A stretch of 64,000 nucleotides of DNA from Aphanothece hegewaldii CCALA 016 (GTDB lineage: Bacteria; Cyanobacteriota; Cyanobacteriia; Cyanobacteriales; Microcystaceae): assembly GCF_003007785.1 (NCBI RefSeq), contig NZ_PXOH01000008.1, positions 1 to 64,000 of the forward strand, written 5' to 3'. A program made the translations under genes and the position numbers. The notes under the pieces were generated by a model. That model ran no database searches. It saw only the letters and a program-made list of their open reading frames with translations, and was not told the DNA's origin. Every line of letters starts with the position of its first letter. Positions within the stretch are counted from its first letter, which is position 1. Below, in pieces: positions 52,836 through 64,000 of the stretch.

Positions 52836-53639
52836 TTATCCTTCTAAAACTTGTCTCACTACACTAATTTCTAACTCTAATCTTAAAGCGATTTGCTCGG
52901 CATCTAAACCTAATTCATGTAACACTGAAATCATTGCTAATTTTGCCTCTAACTTACCTTCTTCACGACCTTCTTCACGACCTTCTTCACGACCTTCTTG
53001 ATAAACTCTAGTCTGTTTAATCCCTTCTAATCTCAACATATTTTCTATCTCCTGACGGCTCAACTGAGGAAATTTATAGACAATAATGGTTTCAATTAAA
53101 TCAACAACCTGTCTTTGGCTGATCTGAGTATTTACTTCTGTTGTAACACGAGCAAGTAAATTTCGTGCAGTCTCTCCTACTGTTGAAGGAGGTTCGACAA
53201 TTAACCGAACAATTCCTAATCCTAATGATATCTCTTCTTCGGCTTTTGTCTCATCTAGATAAATTTTCTGTAAATGCCGACTTATTAATGCTTGATAACG
53301 AGGTGGAATGTCTACATCATTCCCACGAAGATCAAATAGGACAATTGCTTGCCAATCGGAATTAATAGGTTTATATTGACGAAAGTAGAGAAATATGCTA
53401 GAAAATAGGCGATCATAAAAGTCTTCTTCTTTATAACATTGCACTTCGACAAAGTACAAAGGATACTGACTCAATTCTTCTGGTGGCGAAAAGATGCCAT
53501 CCAAGCGGAAAGACGATTGCTTGAGTTCGGGAGCAATAAATTGATAGATATTGGCAGGAATACTAAGTTGATTAATCAGTTCAAAGAAAATTTGAGGAAA
53601 TTCTTGAAAAAGCTGGTAAAAAATTGTGTCAGTTTTCAC
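52836..53639 (-). CDS. Rpn/DUF2887-type putative nuclease
   Basis: A 267-residue member of the Rpn/PD-(D/E)xK-like family abundant in cyanobacteria (FYQLFQEFPQIFFELI, SFRLDGIFSPPEE, PLYFVEVQCYKEEDFYDRLFSSIFLYFRQY). The D..EVQ pattern supplies the nuclease-type acidic residues. Near residues 213-227 it contains the repeated tetrapeptide EEGR, encoded by a 12-bp tandem repeat. The start is GTG. Such genes are often multicopy and associated with recombination; activity here is not proven. Confidence 0.8.
   Translation of the reverse strand: MKTDTIFYQLFQEFPQIFFELINQLSIPANIYQFIAPELKQSSFRLDGIFSPPEELSQYPLYFVEVQCYKEEDFYDRLFSSIFLYFRQYKPINSDWQAIVLFDLRGNDVDIPPRYQALISRHLQKIYLDETKAEEEISLGLGIVRLIVEPPSTVGETARNLLARVTTEVNTQISQRQVVDLIETIIVYKFPQLSRQEIENMLRLEGIKQTRVYQEGREEGREEGREEGKLEAKLAMISVLHELGLDAEQIALRLELEISVVRQVLEG
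52957..52999. repeat. 12-bp tandem repeat inside the nuclease gene
   Basis: About 3.5 copies of CTTCTTCACGAC (plus-strand sense), encoding EGREEGREEGRE-type residues. A change in copy number keeps the reading frame, so length variation between strains is possible. Confidence 0.85.
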
Positions 53640-53750
53640 ATACTTTCGGAATAATTTAAAGTTTTATATCAGTATAAACATTTTTTACACTTTCACCTAT
53701 AAAAGCAAACGATATAATAGGAACTGGGCAAAATAAGATTAGAAAGAGAA

Positions 53751-54128
53751 ATGAATACTGAATTAGCAGAAGAGTTAAACCAACAAGCTTGTAACTTTTG
53801 GGAAGCGCAAGACTATCCAGCAGCATTGGAATGTTTTAATCGGGCAATTAGTTTATGTAATTGTTACCCGAAATTGTGGAATAATCGAGGGAATGTGTTG
53901 TGTGATCTCGGTCGATATGCCGAAGCTTTAGCCTCATACGATCGCGCTATTGGTCTAAAACACGATTATCATCAAGCATGGTTCAATCGTGGGGTTGCAC
54001 TCAAAGAATTAGGAGCCTATGGCAATGCGTTAGAATCGTTTCACAAAGCAATTGCAATTAATCCAGATCCGATTTATATTCATCGTAAAGAAGAAATATG
54101 GCTGAAAAAGAAATTGATTCCTGTTTAA
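53751..54128 (+). CDS. Short TPR protein
   Basis: A 125-residue cytoplasmic protein of three TPR units (ACNFWEAQDYPAALECFNRAISLCNCYPKLWNNRGNVLCDLGRYAEALASYDRAIGL...AWFNRGVALKELGAYGNALESFHKAIAINPD). It has no signal peptide. It is likely a small adaptor. The dus gene follows about 75 bp later. Confidence 0.8.
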   Translation: MNTELAEELNQQACNFWEAQDYPAALECFNRAISLCNCYPKLWNNRGNVLCDLGRYAEALASYDRAIGLKHDYHQAWFNRGVALKELGAYGNALESFHKAIAINPDPIYIHRKEEIWLKKKLIPV

Positions 54129-54177
54129 TAAAATACTAATTTAAGATTTAAAAGGGTTTGGAGATTAAGAATATAAG

Positions 54178-54203
54178 AAGGTTTGGAGACCAAATCCCTA
54201 CAG
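54178..54203. repeat. GGTTTGG repeat abutting the dus start codon
   Basis: The repeat reads GGTTTGGAGACCAAATCC with the trailing CTACAG directly before ATG at 54204. As RNA the hairpin lies just upstream of the start codon. Confidence 0.85.
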
Positions 54204-55214
54204 ATGATGAATAATATTAAAAATAAGTTTGCAATTCCTTTAAAAATCGGCTCAGTTGAATTAAAAAGTCGTGTTTTTCAATCTCCTTTATCGGGTGTGA
54301 CTGATCTCGTTTTTCGACGTTTAGTCAGACGTTATGCCCCTCATTCAATGATGTATACGGAAATGGTCAGCGCGACAGAAATACATCATTTAAAAGAATT
54401 ACCCAAAATCATGGAAATCGATCCCAACGAACAACCCATCAGTATTCAATTGTTTGATTGTCGTCCTGATTTTATCGCAGAAGCCGCCCAAAAAGCAGTA
54501 ACTGAAGGTGCAAAAACCGTTGATATTAATATGGGTTGCCCAGTGAATAAAATTACGAAAAAAGGTGGCGGATCTTCGCTGTTACGTCAGCCTGAAATTG
54601 CCGAACAGTTAGTTAAAGAAGCGGTTAAAGCGGTAGATGTTCCAGTCACGGTAAAAACTCGTATTGGTTGGGATGATGCAGAGATTACAATTTTAGATTT
54701 TGCGAAACGAATGGAAGATGCAGGGGCATCAATGATTACGATTCATGGACGAACCCGCGCACAGGGTTATAATGGTTCTGCGAGATGGGAATGGATTAAA
54801 AAAGTAAAAGAGGTTCTTGATATTCCAGTGATTGCTAATGGTGATATCTTTTCTGTAGAGTCAGCCATTGAGTGTTTGACTCAAACGGAGGCCGATGGGG
54901 TAATGTGTTCTAGAGGGACGTTAGGTTATCCTTTTTTAGTGGGAGAAATTGAATATTTTTTACAGACGGGAAAAAAATTACAAGGACAAGATGTAATAGC
55001 TCGTTTAGAATGTGCAAAGAAACATTTAAAAGGTTTGTGGGAATACAAGGGACAACGGGGAATTTATCAAGCACGTAAACATTTATCTTGGTATTGTACA
55101 GGGTTTGCGGGTGCAGCAGAATTAAGAGATCAACTGTTTACTATTATTACGGTGGACGATGGATATAAATTATTAGACGAGGCAATGGGAAAAATTATAA
55201 ATTGTCCAGATTAA
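54204..55214 (+). CDS. tRNA-dihydrouridine synthase (Dus family)
   Basis: A 336-residue FMN enzyme of the Dus family. Signatures are QSPLSGVTDLVFRRLVRRY, QLFDCRPDFIAEAA, DINMGCPVNKITKKGGGSSLLR (catalytic Cys in NMGCPV), VKTRIGWDD, HGRTRAQGY and NGDIFS. It reduces uridine to dihydrouridine in tRNA D-loops. It is closest to the DusB-like group. I chose ATG 54204; a TTG at 54183 lies within the repeat and is less likely. No classical Shine-Dalgarno is seen. Confidence 0.9.
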   Translation: MMNNIKNKFAIPLKIGSVELKSRVFQSPLSGVTDLVFRRLVRRYAPHSMMYTEMVSATEIHHLKELPKIMEIDPNEQPISIQLFDCRPDFIAEAAQKAVTEGAKTVDINMGCPVNKITKKGGGSSLLRQPEIAEQLVKEAVKAVDVPVTVKTRIGWDDAEITILDFAKRMEDAGASMITIHGRTRAQGYNGSARWEWIKKVKEVLDIPVIANGDIFSVESAIECLTQTEADGVMCSRGTLGYPFLVGEIEYFLQTGKKLQGQDVIARLECAKKHLKGLWEYKGQRGIYQARKHLSWYCTGFAGAAELRDQLFTIITVDDGYKLLDEAMGKIINCPD

Positions 55215-55217
55215 AAA

Positions 55218-55244
55218 TAGGGTTTGGCGACCAAACCCCTACAA
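55218..55244 (-). repeat. GGTTTGG repeat, probable terminator
   Basis: A perfect GGGTTTGGCGACCAAACCC copy in the 41-bp gap between dus and the convergent DUF4079 gene. On the minus strand TATTTTT follows, so it can terminate that gene. Confidence 0.85.
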
Positions 55245-55255
55245 TAAAAACGGTA

Positions 55256-55726
55256 TTACATACGATTAATGACATTCTGTACAATATTCATACCTGTAAC
55301 AGCTTGCCAACCAAATAATAATAAAAGAATCATGTTAATACTAATATGACTGATGCGGGCGACTTCGTTTTTCTGCATAAAAGGAGTTAAAGCAGCAGCA
55401 ATAGAGAATAAACCCGTCATCCCTAACCCGATGAGTAAATGAGCATTGACAAACAGCTTACCACTATTAACATAGGTTGCAGCCATCCCAATTAATGTCG
55501 TCACGACCATCACTGCCAGTAAAATAGAACCAAGTTGATAGTGTCGGTTCCGATAATCTTTTTTAATGAGTTCTTTTCTGAGTTCTTTATCGTCGGTGGT
55601 ACGGGTTTTTTTCGACTGCATCCCTAAATACATTGCATAAGCCATTAAACCAAATAAGATCCACATTACGATCGGATGGATAAATTGTGACCAAACCTTG
55701 ATAGTGTTCAAAGTAGTAGCGTTCAT
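55256..55726 (-). CDS. DUF4079 family membrane protein, short form
   Basis: A 156-residue protein with four hydrophobic helices (IKVWSQFIHPIVMWILFGLMAYAMYLGM, YQLGSILLAVMVVTTLIGMAA, HLLIGLGMTGLFSIAAALTPFM, ISINMILLLLFGWQAVTGM). The His in each helix matches the DUF4079 pattern. The start is ATG 55726 with GGAG upstream. It is shorter than the 12 kb copy and probably the family core. Haem or quinone binding is possible but unproven. Confidence 0.82.
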   Translation of the reverse strand: MNATTLNTIKVWSQFIHPIVMWILFGLMAYAMYLGMQSKKTRTTDDKELRKELIKKDYRNRHYQLGSILLAVMVVTTLIGMAATYVNSGKLFVNAHLLIGLGMTGLFSIAAALTPFMQKNEVARISHISINMILLLLFGWQAVTGMNIVQNVINRM

Positions 55727-55847
55727 TCTGAATGTTCTCCCCAATGGGATAAAATCTTTATAAAATTTAACTTAACATATGGCGGGCTGTTACAATTTGC
55801 AATTTGTACACATAAGATCAGATTTTAATGAAGCAAGAAGGGGTTAA

Positions 55848-55928
55848 GTTCCCCCTCCAATAAATAAACGTATTCCTTATAGTTCCCTCTCAACAAATAA
55901 ACGTATTCCTCATAGTTCCCCCTCCTAC
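55848..55928. repeat. Tandem repeat of about 34 bp
   Basis: Two full units (55848-55881 and 55882-55914) and the start of a third, each beginning GTTCCC and containing AATAAACGTATTCCT. It lies beside the 20-bp array, between pgm and the DUF4079 gene. Confidence 0.85.
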
Positions 55929-55933
55929 GAGGA

Positions 55934-56010
55934 GAGGGTTAGGGTGAGGTAGAGGGGGTTAGGGGGCGGTAGAGAGGGTTAGGGTGAGGTAGAGGTGGTT
56001 AGGGGTAAGA
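55934..56010. repeat. 20-bp tandem repeat array
   Basis: Units of GAGGGTTAGGGTGAGGTAGA at 55934, 55954 and 55974 and a degenerate fourth from 55994. It is strongly purine-rich on the plus strand. With the preceding C/T-rich repeat it forms a purine/pyrimidine block around CTCCTACGAGGAG. Confidence 0.88.
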
Positions 56011-56012
56011 TA

Positions 56013-58951
<2,939 letters not shown>

Positions 58952-59138
58952 TGTGGTATATATACTAAACTTAGTTGAATGATAACACAAAATTGGAGAC
59001 AATAGCTTAAGCTAGATTTGTTATTGTTTGTTAATGTTTGTCTACATTTTTAGTAAAGTTTTGTAATACCTTGTTGGGTAACCCTTGTGCTGTATTAGTC
59101 CTTTCATGTCATGTCTTTAATTGATAAAAATGAAAAAA

Positions 59139-59165
59139 ACTGGTTTAATCTCCGACTAAACCAGT
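59139..59165 (-). terminator. Terminator of rbp
   Basis: ACTGGTTTA at 59139-59147 pairs with TAAACCAGT at 59157-59165. Read on the minus strand it is followed by TTTTTTTC, a strong intrinsic terminator for the RRM gene ending at 59265. Confidence 0.88.
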
Positions 59166-59264
59166 CATCTCTCATGTTGAAAGAGTCAAATCTTATTTAC
59201 TACAGCCATAATTAGACTAGCGTTTGGATGAATGAGTAAACTTATCGACTCGTTAATTTACCGC

Positions 59265-59570
59265 TTAGAAACGTTTTTGTCGGCGACCACCGCCACCTGC
59301 ACCGCCACCGAAAGAAGAGCCTCTATCTTCTCTTTCACGAGCTTGGTTAACTTTTAACTCACGTCCCATCCATTCAGCACCGTCTAGAGCAGCAATAGCC
59401 GCAGCTTCTTGGGTTTTAGTTTCCATTTCCACGAAAGCAAAACCGCGTTTTTTACCAGTTTCTCGGTCAGTAGGAATATGAACTCGTTGTACCTTGCCGT
59501 ATTCAGCAAAGACATCAACAAGATCTTCTTGAGTGATCTCGTAAGAGAGATTGCCTACAAAAATAGACAT
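59265..59570 (-). CDS. Cyanobacterial RNA-binding protein (RRM, Gly-rich tail)
   Basis: A 101-residue protein. A single RRM carries RNP2 IFVGNLSY (3-10) and RNP1 KKRGFAFVEM (about 42-51). The short C-terminal tail is glycine- and arginine-rich (SSFGGGAGGGGRRQKRF). Such Rbp proteins bind RNA and many are cold-induced. The start is ATG 59570. A leader of over 100 nt and the downstream terminator support a monocistronic unit. Cold regulation is family knowledge, not shown here. Confidence 0.92.
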   Translation of the reverse strand: MSIFVGNLSYEITQEDLVDVFAEYGKVQRVHIPTDRETGKKRGFAFVEMETKTQEAAAIAALDGAEWMGRELKVNQAREREDRGSSFGGGAGGGGRRQKRF

Positions 59571-60354
59571 AACTATGTACCTTGAACAAATCAAAATGTA
59601 TAGAGAGACAAAATAGACAGAACAGAAAGAAGCTGACCAATACTAAATCTACGAAACTTATTGAGTTAATACGGACAACGAACTTGAACGCTAATCTTGA
59701 TTCTCGTCCTTTAGTCTAGCATAAAAGTTATGGCACTTCTATCTATGGGAATTTTGACACTTTATTTAACATTAAGAAAAAAAAGTGACGCAAGATTTAA
59801 ACTATTCTTCATTTTCATAAATTGTAACAAAATATTACGTCATCTAGATGAACCCTGATGTAACATTCTAAATCTTCTATACCTTACACCTACATTTTGA
59901 GAGATTTCAGGCTTGAGTTTTTAATGATCTTTCTACCCTAATAGCGATCGCATAGATAAACTTTAAATTATTGACAACATCGGATAAAGCTCCGACTAAA
60001 ATTGGGACATTAAGCTGCTTGAAGACTGGCTAAAGCAATTGACATGAAACTCAAAAAACTTTTGTGATGAGTCGATAACTTCAGGAAATTTAATAAATTT
60101 ATTTGAATTTTAGAAAATTATTTCATAAAAATTATTGACAAACCCAACCTATAGTGTTTTTCGGCTATTTATAATATTTTTAAATCTATGAAATCTAGTA
60201 GACAATTTTAAAAAATGCCAATGAAATGTATGTTCTTCTTTTTTAGAAGGTATGTTGATTTTTCTTAAAAGTAAGGGTATTCTTGTGATAACAAACTCTA
60301 ATTATAGGTCGTTTAGTTGATTTAGGCACGTTTTATACCATAAACACAAAAAAA
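59571..60354. other. Divergent intergenic region
   Basis: About 780 bp between rbp and the PEP-CTERM gene, AT-rich. It should contain the rbp 5' leader and both promoters. I found no RNA gene, open frame or clear inverted repeat. The rbp half is the place to look for a cold-responsive leader. Confidence 0.5.
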
Positions 60355-61110
60355 ATGAACCAGAAAAATGTATTATTAAGTACAGTTTTATCGATGCCCC
60401 TAGTTTTTGGGGCGACTGAAATAGCCCAGGCGGCGATCGTTCAAGCGATTGATCCATTAACGGCGGTACAAACCGTTACTAGAAATGCAAATACCCCAGG
60501 TCCAACGAATAATGATCTAAATGTTTCTGGCGGCACGATCTTTGGAAACAATATTACTCGTCGCTTAAGTATGCTCAAGCAAAGTGGTACTGGTCCTGGT
60601 GGAGCAGAAATACCTACTGCAAATTTTGGGGCGGGTCTTGATTATAGTAATAACGCAGGTGTCAATAGTAAGTTAACAGTTGCATATAGAGGTACGCTTC
60701 CGAGTGCCAAGTTTGCGCCTATAGATTTAACGGTTGGCGGTTTAGCGGATCGGGTTGCTCTGGGTGTTATTCTTAATGATGTTGCTCTAGGACAAAGTAC
60801 CACCTTTTCCGTAACCCTTGGTAGTGGAACAACCGTTGTTACAAAAAATATTTCATCAAATGTTGATTTTGACGATCCATTAAATCCTCTGCCGATCGAA
60901 TTTCTCTTTTCTACCTTTACTGGGGTTAATCCGGCTGCGATCAACACTTTCTCAATTATGATCGATCCTCCTGCTAATGGAGACGTTAGTCTCAAATTTT
61001 TAGGAGTCGCTAACAATCAACCTTATCCGGTAGTTCCAGAACCTGCGTCTATCTTAGGACTATTAGCGGTTGCTGGTGCAGCATCGACGGTTCGTAAAAA
61101 AAATTCTTAA
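60355..61110 (+). CDS. PEP-CTERM sorting-domain protein
   Basis: A 251-residue exported protein. A signal peptide (LLSTVLSMPLVFGATEIAQAA) is followed by a beta-rich central region. The C-terminal PEP-CTERM signal has VVPEPASILGLLAVAGAASTVRKK, with the PEP motif, a hydrophobic helix and basic end. It is likely processed by exosortase and exported to the cell surface or sheath. No exosortase gene is in the window. Confidence 0.9.
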   Translation: MNQKNVLLSTVLSMPLVFGATEIAQAAIVQAIDPLTAVQTVTRNANTPGPTNNDLNVSGGTIFGNNITRRLSMLKQSGTGPGGAEIPTANFGAGLDYSNNAGVNSKLTVAYRGTLPSAKFAPIDLTVGGLADRVALGVILNDVALGQSTTFSVTLGSGTTVVTKNISSNVDFDDPLNPLPIEFLFSTFTGVNPAAINTFSIMIDPPANGDVSLKFLGVANNQPYPVVPEPASILGLLAVAGAASTVRKKNS

Positions 61111-61144
61111 GTTAAATAAATTTGTTATTTCTTTTAGCTTAAAC

Positions 61145-61175
61145 AGGTGATCGGTTAATCGGATCGCCTTTTTTA
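61145..61175 (+). terminator. Terminator of the PEP-CTERM gene
   Basis: GGTGATC (61146-61152) pairs with GATCGCC (61162-61168), with one G-T pair, followed by seven T. It lies 35 bp after the stop. Confidence 0.85.
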
Positions 61176-61179
61176 TTAA

Positions 61180-61209
61180 TAAGGGTTTGAAAACCAAACC
61201 CCTAACAAT
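61180..61209. repeat. GGTTTGG-type repeat near hemF end
   Basis: AAGGGTTTGAAAACCAAACCCC. A slightly diverged member, between the PEP-CTERM terminator and the end of hemF. Confidence 0.75.
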
Positions 61210-61215
61210 AAAATA

Positions 61216-62238
61216 TTAAGACGGTTGCCAGTTTGCCCAGTCGTTCGGTTTAAGGAAAACGTCGTATAGTTCAGCCTCTTTTGTATTGGGTTCGGGTTTA
61301 TAGCCATATTCCCAACGAACCAAGGGCGGTAAAGACATTAAGATTGATTCAGTACGTCCGTTCGTTTGTAAGCCAAAAATCGTACCGCGATCGTAAACTA
61401 GATTAAACTCAACATATCGGCCGCGACGATAAAGTTGGAACTGACGTTCTCGATCGCCATATTCGGTGGTGTGGCGTTTTTCGATAATAGGAACATATGC
61501 GGGTAAAAAAGATCTACCGCACTCAGAGACAAAAGCAAATAGATCTTCCCAAGTGCGCGGGCGTTGTGGGGCTAGTTGGTTACTATAAATAGCCGCCGCT
61601 TTATCAGGATGTGGACCACGATAGAGAGGATCTGAGCCATCTTGATAGTCGAAAAATATGCCACCTATACCGCGTGTTTCGTTGCGATGTTTCAGGTAAA
61701 AATATTCATCACACCACCGTTTAAAAACGGAATAGTATTCTGGATGATGATTATCGCAAGCTTGTTTAAAAGTTCGATGGAAATGGGCGGCATCTTCAGC
61801 AAAAGGATAATAGGGTGTTAGATCCGCACCGCCACCAAACCACCATACAGGACCAGCTTCAAAATAGCGATAGTTCAAATGCACTGTAGGACCATAAGGA
61901 TTACGAGGATGTAACACCATCGAGGTACCGGTCGCATAAAATTGATGTCCTGCGGCTTCGGGACGCTGTTTAAGGATAGAAGGCGGTAACTCATGACCCC
62001 ACACCTCAGAAAAATTTACCCCCGCTTGCTCAAAAACGCCACCCTCGGTAAGAACGCGAGAACGACCTCCGCCCCCTTCTTCTCGTTGCCAACTATCTTC
62101 TTTAAACTGGCTAACTCCGTCTACTGCTTCTAAACCGCTACAGATTTCATCTTGAATATTTTTCATTAATTGACTGACTCTTGTTCTGGCATCAGTCGGC
62201 GGTAGGGAGGCTTGAATATTTTGGATCAATGCGGTCAT
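61216..62238 (-). CDS. hemF: Oxygen-dependent coproporphyrinogen III oxidase
   Basis: A 340-residue enzyme of aerobic haem and chlorophyll synthesis. Conserved segments are [76 protein letters not shown] and [38 protein letters not shown]. It oxidatively decarboxylates coproporphyrinogen III using O2. The length and motifs are complete. Confidence 0.95.
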   Translation of the reverse strand: MTALIQNIQASLPPTDARTRVSQLMKNIQDEICSGLEAVDGVSQFKEDSWQREEGGGGRSRVLTEGGVFEQAGVNFSEVWGHELPPSILKQRPEAAGHQFYATGTSMVLHPRNPYGPTVHLNYRYFEAGPVWWFGGGADLTPYYPFAEDAAHFHRTFKQACDNHHPEYYSVFKRWCDEYFYLKHRNETRGIGGIFFDYQDGSDPLYRGPHPDKAAAIYSNQLAPQRPRTWEDLFAFVSECGRSFLPAYVPIIEKRHTTEYGDRERQFQLYRRGRYVEFNLVYDRGTIFGLQTNGRTESILMSLPPLVRWEYGYKPEPNTKEAELYDVFLKPNDWANWQPS

Positions 62239-62396
62239 GATGATATGAATTAATAATTAATTTAAGGATTTACACAAATCTTACCCAGTGAATGATCTTA
62301 ACACTGCGGTGAGTGGTCTAAATCCCTTTGGTTGATTTGTAGCAAGATATCTTAATATTGCACAAACAACAGGCAACAAAATAGACCTAATCTAAA

Positions 62397-62467
62397 GCTG
62401 GTGACGGGATTTGAACCTGCGACCGGCTGATTACAAATCAGCTGCTCTACCACTGAGCTACACCAGC
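62397..62467 (-). tRNA. tRNA-Thr (UGU)
   Basis: Read on the minus strand: acceptor GCTGGTG/CACCAGC, D-stem GCTC/GAGC, anticodon stem GCTGA/TCAGC with loop TTTGTAA (anticodon TGT), and a T-arm GCAGG-TTCAAAT-CCCGT. The third T-stem pair is A-C, an apparent mismatch. No CCA is encoded. It is single, beside the response regulator gene. Confidence 0.93.
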
Positions 62468-62511
62468 ACTTTAATTAGGATAACAAATTATTGTACTTTT
62501 GTTGTAATTAT

Positions 62512-63159
62512 TTAAGCCATACTGCATTCAATTGCCCAACGTGCTAATTCAGTGCGATTTTTTAGATTGGTTTTGTTTAACATATTAGAGACGTGGCTTT
62601 CAATGGTTCGTTGACTAACGTTTAATTTATCGGCAATTTCTTTGTTAGCTAACCCTTGGGCGACCAGTTGAACGACTTTTAACTCAGTGGGAGTTAATTC
62701 AACGCTACTAGAAACTTGAATTCTTGTATTTTCATCAAGAGAGGGACGAGTATTATGGCGCATCAAACGACTGGCTTGTTTGAGGGATGATTCGACTTGG
62801 GCGACTAATTCTTCGGGTTCAAAGGGTTTAATCATATAAACATCAGCCCCTTTGGTTAAACCTTTGACTCTGTCTTGACTTTGGCCTTTTGCTGAAAGGA
62901 ACATTACAGGAATCCAGTTAGTCCGATGATCTTGACGGAGCGTTTCTACAAAGGAATAGCCATCCATTTCGGGCATCATGACATCACAGATAATCATGTC
63001 TGGCTGTTGTTTGGTCAAAACTTCCATTGCATCTCTACCATTCTCGGCCGTAACGACTTCATATCCCCGAAATTCAAGATAATCCTTGACCAGTAGAATA
63101 AGATTAGGATCGTCATCGATGAGAAGGAGTTTTTTACTATCTTTATTATTATCTTTCAT
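62512..63159 (-). CDS. NarL/LuxR-type response regulator, Ycf29/Rre1-like
   Basis: About 215 residues. The receiver domain (about 9-125) has Asp59 (counting from the ATG at 63159) in CDVMMPEMDGY, plus IDDDP and KPFEP with the conserved Lys. The C-terminal LuxR helix-turn-helix (about 150-205) reads LTPTELKVVQLVAQGLANKEIADKLNVSQRTIESHVSNMLNKT. It resembles the algal plastid Ycf29 and cyanobacterial Rre1, a stress regulator often paired with Hik2/Hik34; identity is by pattern only. A TTG at 63165 is also possible. Confidence 0.88.
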   Translation of the reverse strand: MKDNNKDSKKLLLIDDDPNLILLVKDYLEFRGYEVVTAENGRDAMEVLTKQQPDMIICDVMMPEMDGYSFVETLRQDHRTNWIPVMFLSAKGQSQDRVKGLTKGADVYMIKPFEPEELVAQVESSLKQASRLMRHNTRPSLDENTRIQVSSSVELTPTELKVVQLVAQGLANKEIADKLNVSQRTIESHVSNMLNKTNLKNRTELARWAIECSMA

Positions 63160-63351
63160 TGACAAGACTCACTTTTCAAAAATCTTGAGAGTTTAAAACG
63201 CTGTATCATTTCTGTGTGATAACCGTAAACAGAAGTATGCTTCATAGAGTTGATTGTCTAAGACGCAACGTCATACTCGGTTACTCTATCGTTAATATGC
63301 CCAAGAATATCTTATAAATTTACAGATGACTCCGTTTTTTAACGGATGATT

Positions 63352-63816
63352 TTAGCTGATGATATTATTAGGGGTTGGCGTTGAAGGTAAGGGCTGGATC
63401 AAAAAGGCGTATTCAGAGACAATTTTATTACCCAAAAGATGCTCAGTGATAATGCGTTCAATGACTTCCGGGGTTGCGTTACGATACCATACGCCATCTG
63501 GATAGACGAGTAAAATGGGGCCATCGATACACACCCTCAGACAATTTACTTTGGTGCGAAAAATACAGCTAGGAAGTTCAGGCGTGGGGTGATCTAATCC
63601 TAATTCTTTAAGTCTGCGTTTTAAATAATTCCATGCTTCGAGACTGACATCTTTAGTACAACAGTTCGGTTTTGTTTGATCGGCACAGATAAAGACGTGA
63701 CGCTGAATGTATTTTAATCCTAATGTTTGGATACAATTTTCAAAAACATCTTTTTTCTCTGATAGAGTGGCGGTTTTTTCGCTCTTCGGTTTTTCGACGG
63801 CTACGTCTTCGGTCAT
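63352..63816 (-). CDS. Thioredoxin-like [2Fe-2S] ferredoxin-type protein
   Basis: A 154-residue protein with the thioredoxin-like ferredoxin fold (about 35-140). Cys ligands can be seen in FICADQTKPNCCTKD and NCLRVCIDGP. It has VYPDGVWYRNATPEVIERIITEHL, typical of cyanobacterial 2Fe-2S proteins of this group. The N-terminal 35 residues are variable and charged. The start is ATG 63816; a GTG at 63852 would add 12 residues. The redox partner is unknown. Confidence 0.85.
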   Translation of the reverse strand: MTEDVAVEKPKSEKTATLSEKKDVFENCIQTLGLKYIQRHVFICADQTKPNCCTKDVSLEAWNYLKRRLKELGLDHPTPELPSCIFRTKVNCLRVCIDGPILLVYPDGVWYRNATPEVIERIITEHLLGNKIVSEYAFLIQPLPSTPTPNNIIS

Positions 63817-64000
63817 TGGCGTTGATTGTTTTTTTACATTACATCTTGACACACATCAACCATCATACCCTGCATTTTTTCTTTCTGGAATTCGCTTAAA
63901 ATAAAAACGATCGCAATTTTAGATCAATAGTAGAGATGTCTAAAACGCGATCGCCGATACTCACTAGCGATTACTATTTACATTAGAAGACCTTAAATCT

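Noticed and set aside
55848..56010. CRISPR-like array
   Set aside because: The units are directly tandem with no unique spacers, the repeat is low in complexity, and no cas genes are present.
63936..63986. Small plus-strand frame at the right edge
   Set aside because: It has only 16 codons and no similarity.

Overview
This window is chromosomal DNA from a low-GC cyanobacterium. The evidence is HIP1-type GCGATCGC octamers scattered through many genes, the cyanobacterial NDH-1 subunits NdhF1 and NdhD1, bilin-lyase-like HEAT proteins (CpeY type), a Tic22-family protein, a Ycf52-like acetyltransferase, a Ycf29/Rre1-type regulator, two DUF4079 membrane proteins and a cyanobacterial RRM protein. 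A unicellular Chroococcales-type strain (Geminocystis, Gloeothece or Crocosphaera-like) fits, but the genus cannot be fixed from what I see. Most of the window is ordinary housekeeping sequence with short intergenic regions. There is no CRISPR array, rRNA operon or prophage.

Layout. 0.2-3.2 kb: cupin, Gfo/Idh/MocA oxidoreductase and M20 amidohydrolase. 3.2-10 kb: TPR protein, a receiver-GGDEF protein with both active sites degraded, a ketoacyl synthase, a subtilase and an M20 peptidase. 10-16 kb: phasin-like protein, FKBP, DUF4079, an RnfD-like/DUF2330 pair and an aquaporin. 16.4-26.8 kb: hisG, the bilin-lyase-like pair, ndhF1, sbcC, a 51-residue membrane protein and a 2OG oxygenase-like protein. 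26.8-31.9 kb: CheB-like protein, Crp/Fnr regulator with an NtcA-type box upstream, and nirBD for NAD(P)H-dependent nitrite reduction. 32-43 kb: GHL10 glycosidase, FHA-PBP1, ABC-F protein, metallophosphoesterase, egtD, and ugd plus uxs for UDP-glucuronate and UDP-xylose. 43.4-48.2 kb: a minus-strand cluster of tic22-like gene, prmC, tsaC and a kinase-like gene, then tRNA-Pro, an HNH gene and a Ycf52-like gene. 48.3-55.7 kb: hydrolase, DUF6679-like protein, HTH-GrpE-like fusion, ndhD1, Rpn-like nuclease, dus and a second DUF4079. 56-64 kb: pgm with a lone tnpB next to its promoter, rbp, a PEP-CTERM protein, hemF, tRNA-Thr, a NarL-type regulator and a ferredoxin-like protein.

The most unusual content is repetitive DNA. 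Three composite hairpin elements (about 11.76, 19.73 and 28.87 kb) share a set of short stems whose paired bases change together between copies. Inside them a GC-rich core of 46 bp behaves as a separate unit. It sits in the second stem in two copies and in the third stem in the other, each time immediately 5' of TTAAAA or TTGAAA, and an unfilled version of the second stem is present in the third copy. A 45-bp relative lies in frame inside prmC, adding 15 residues just before the catalytic NPPY motif. Another part of the family supplies the last codons and the stop of nirB. A second family (GGGTTTGG...CCAAACCC, nine copies) lies mainly at gene ends, where several copies look like terminators, and one copy abuts the dus start codon.
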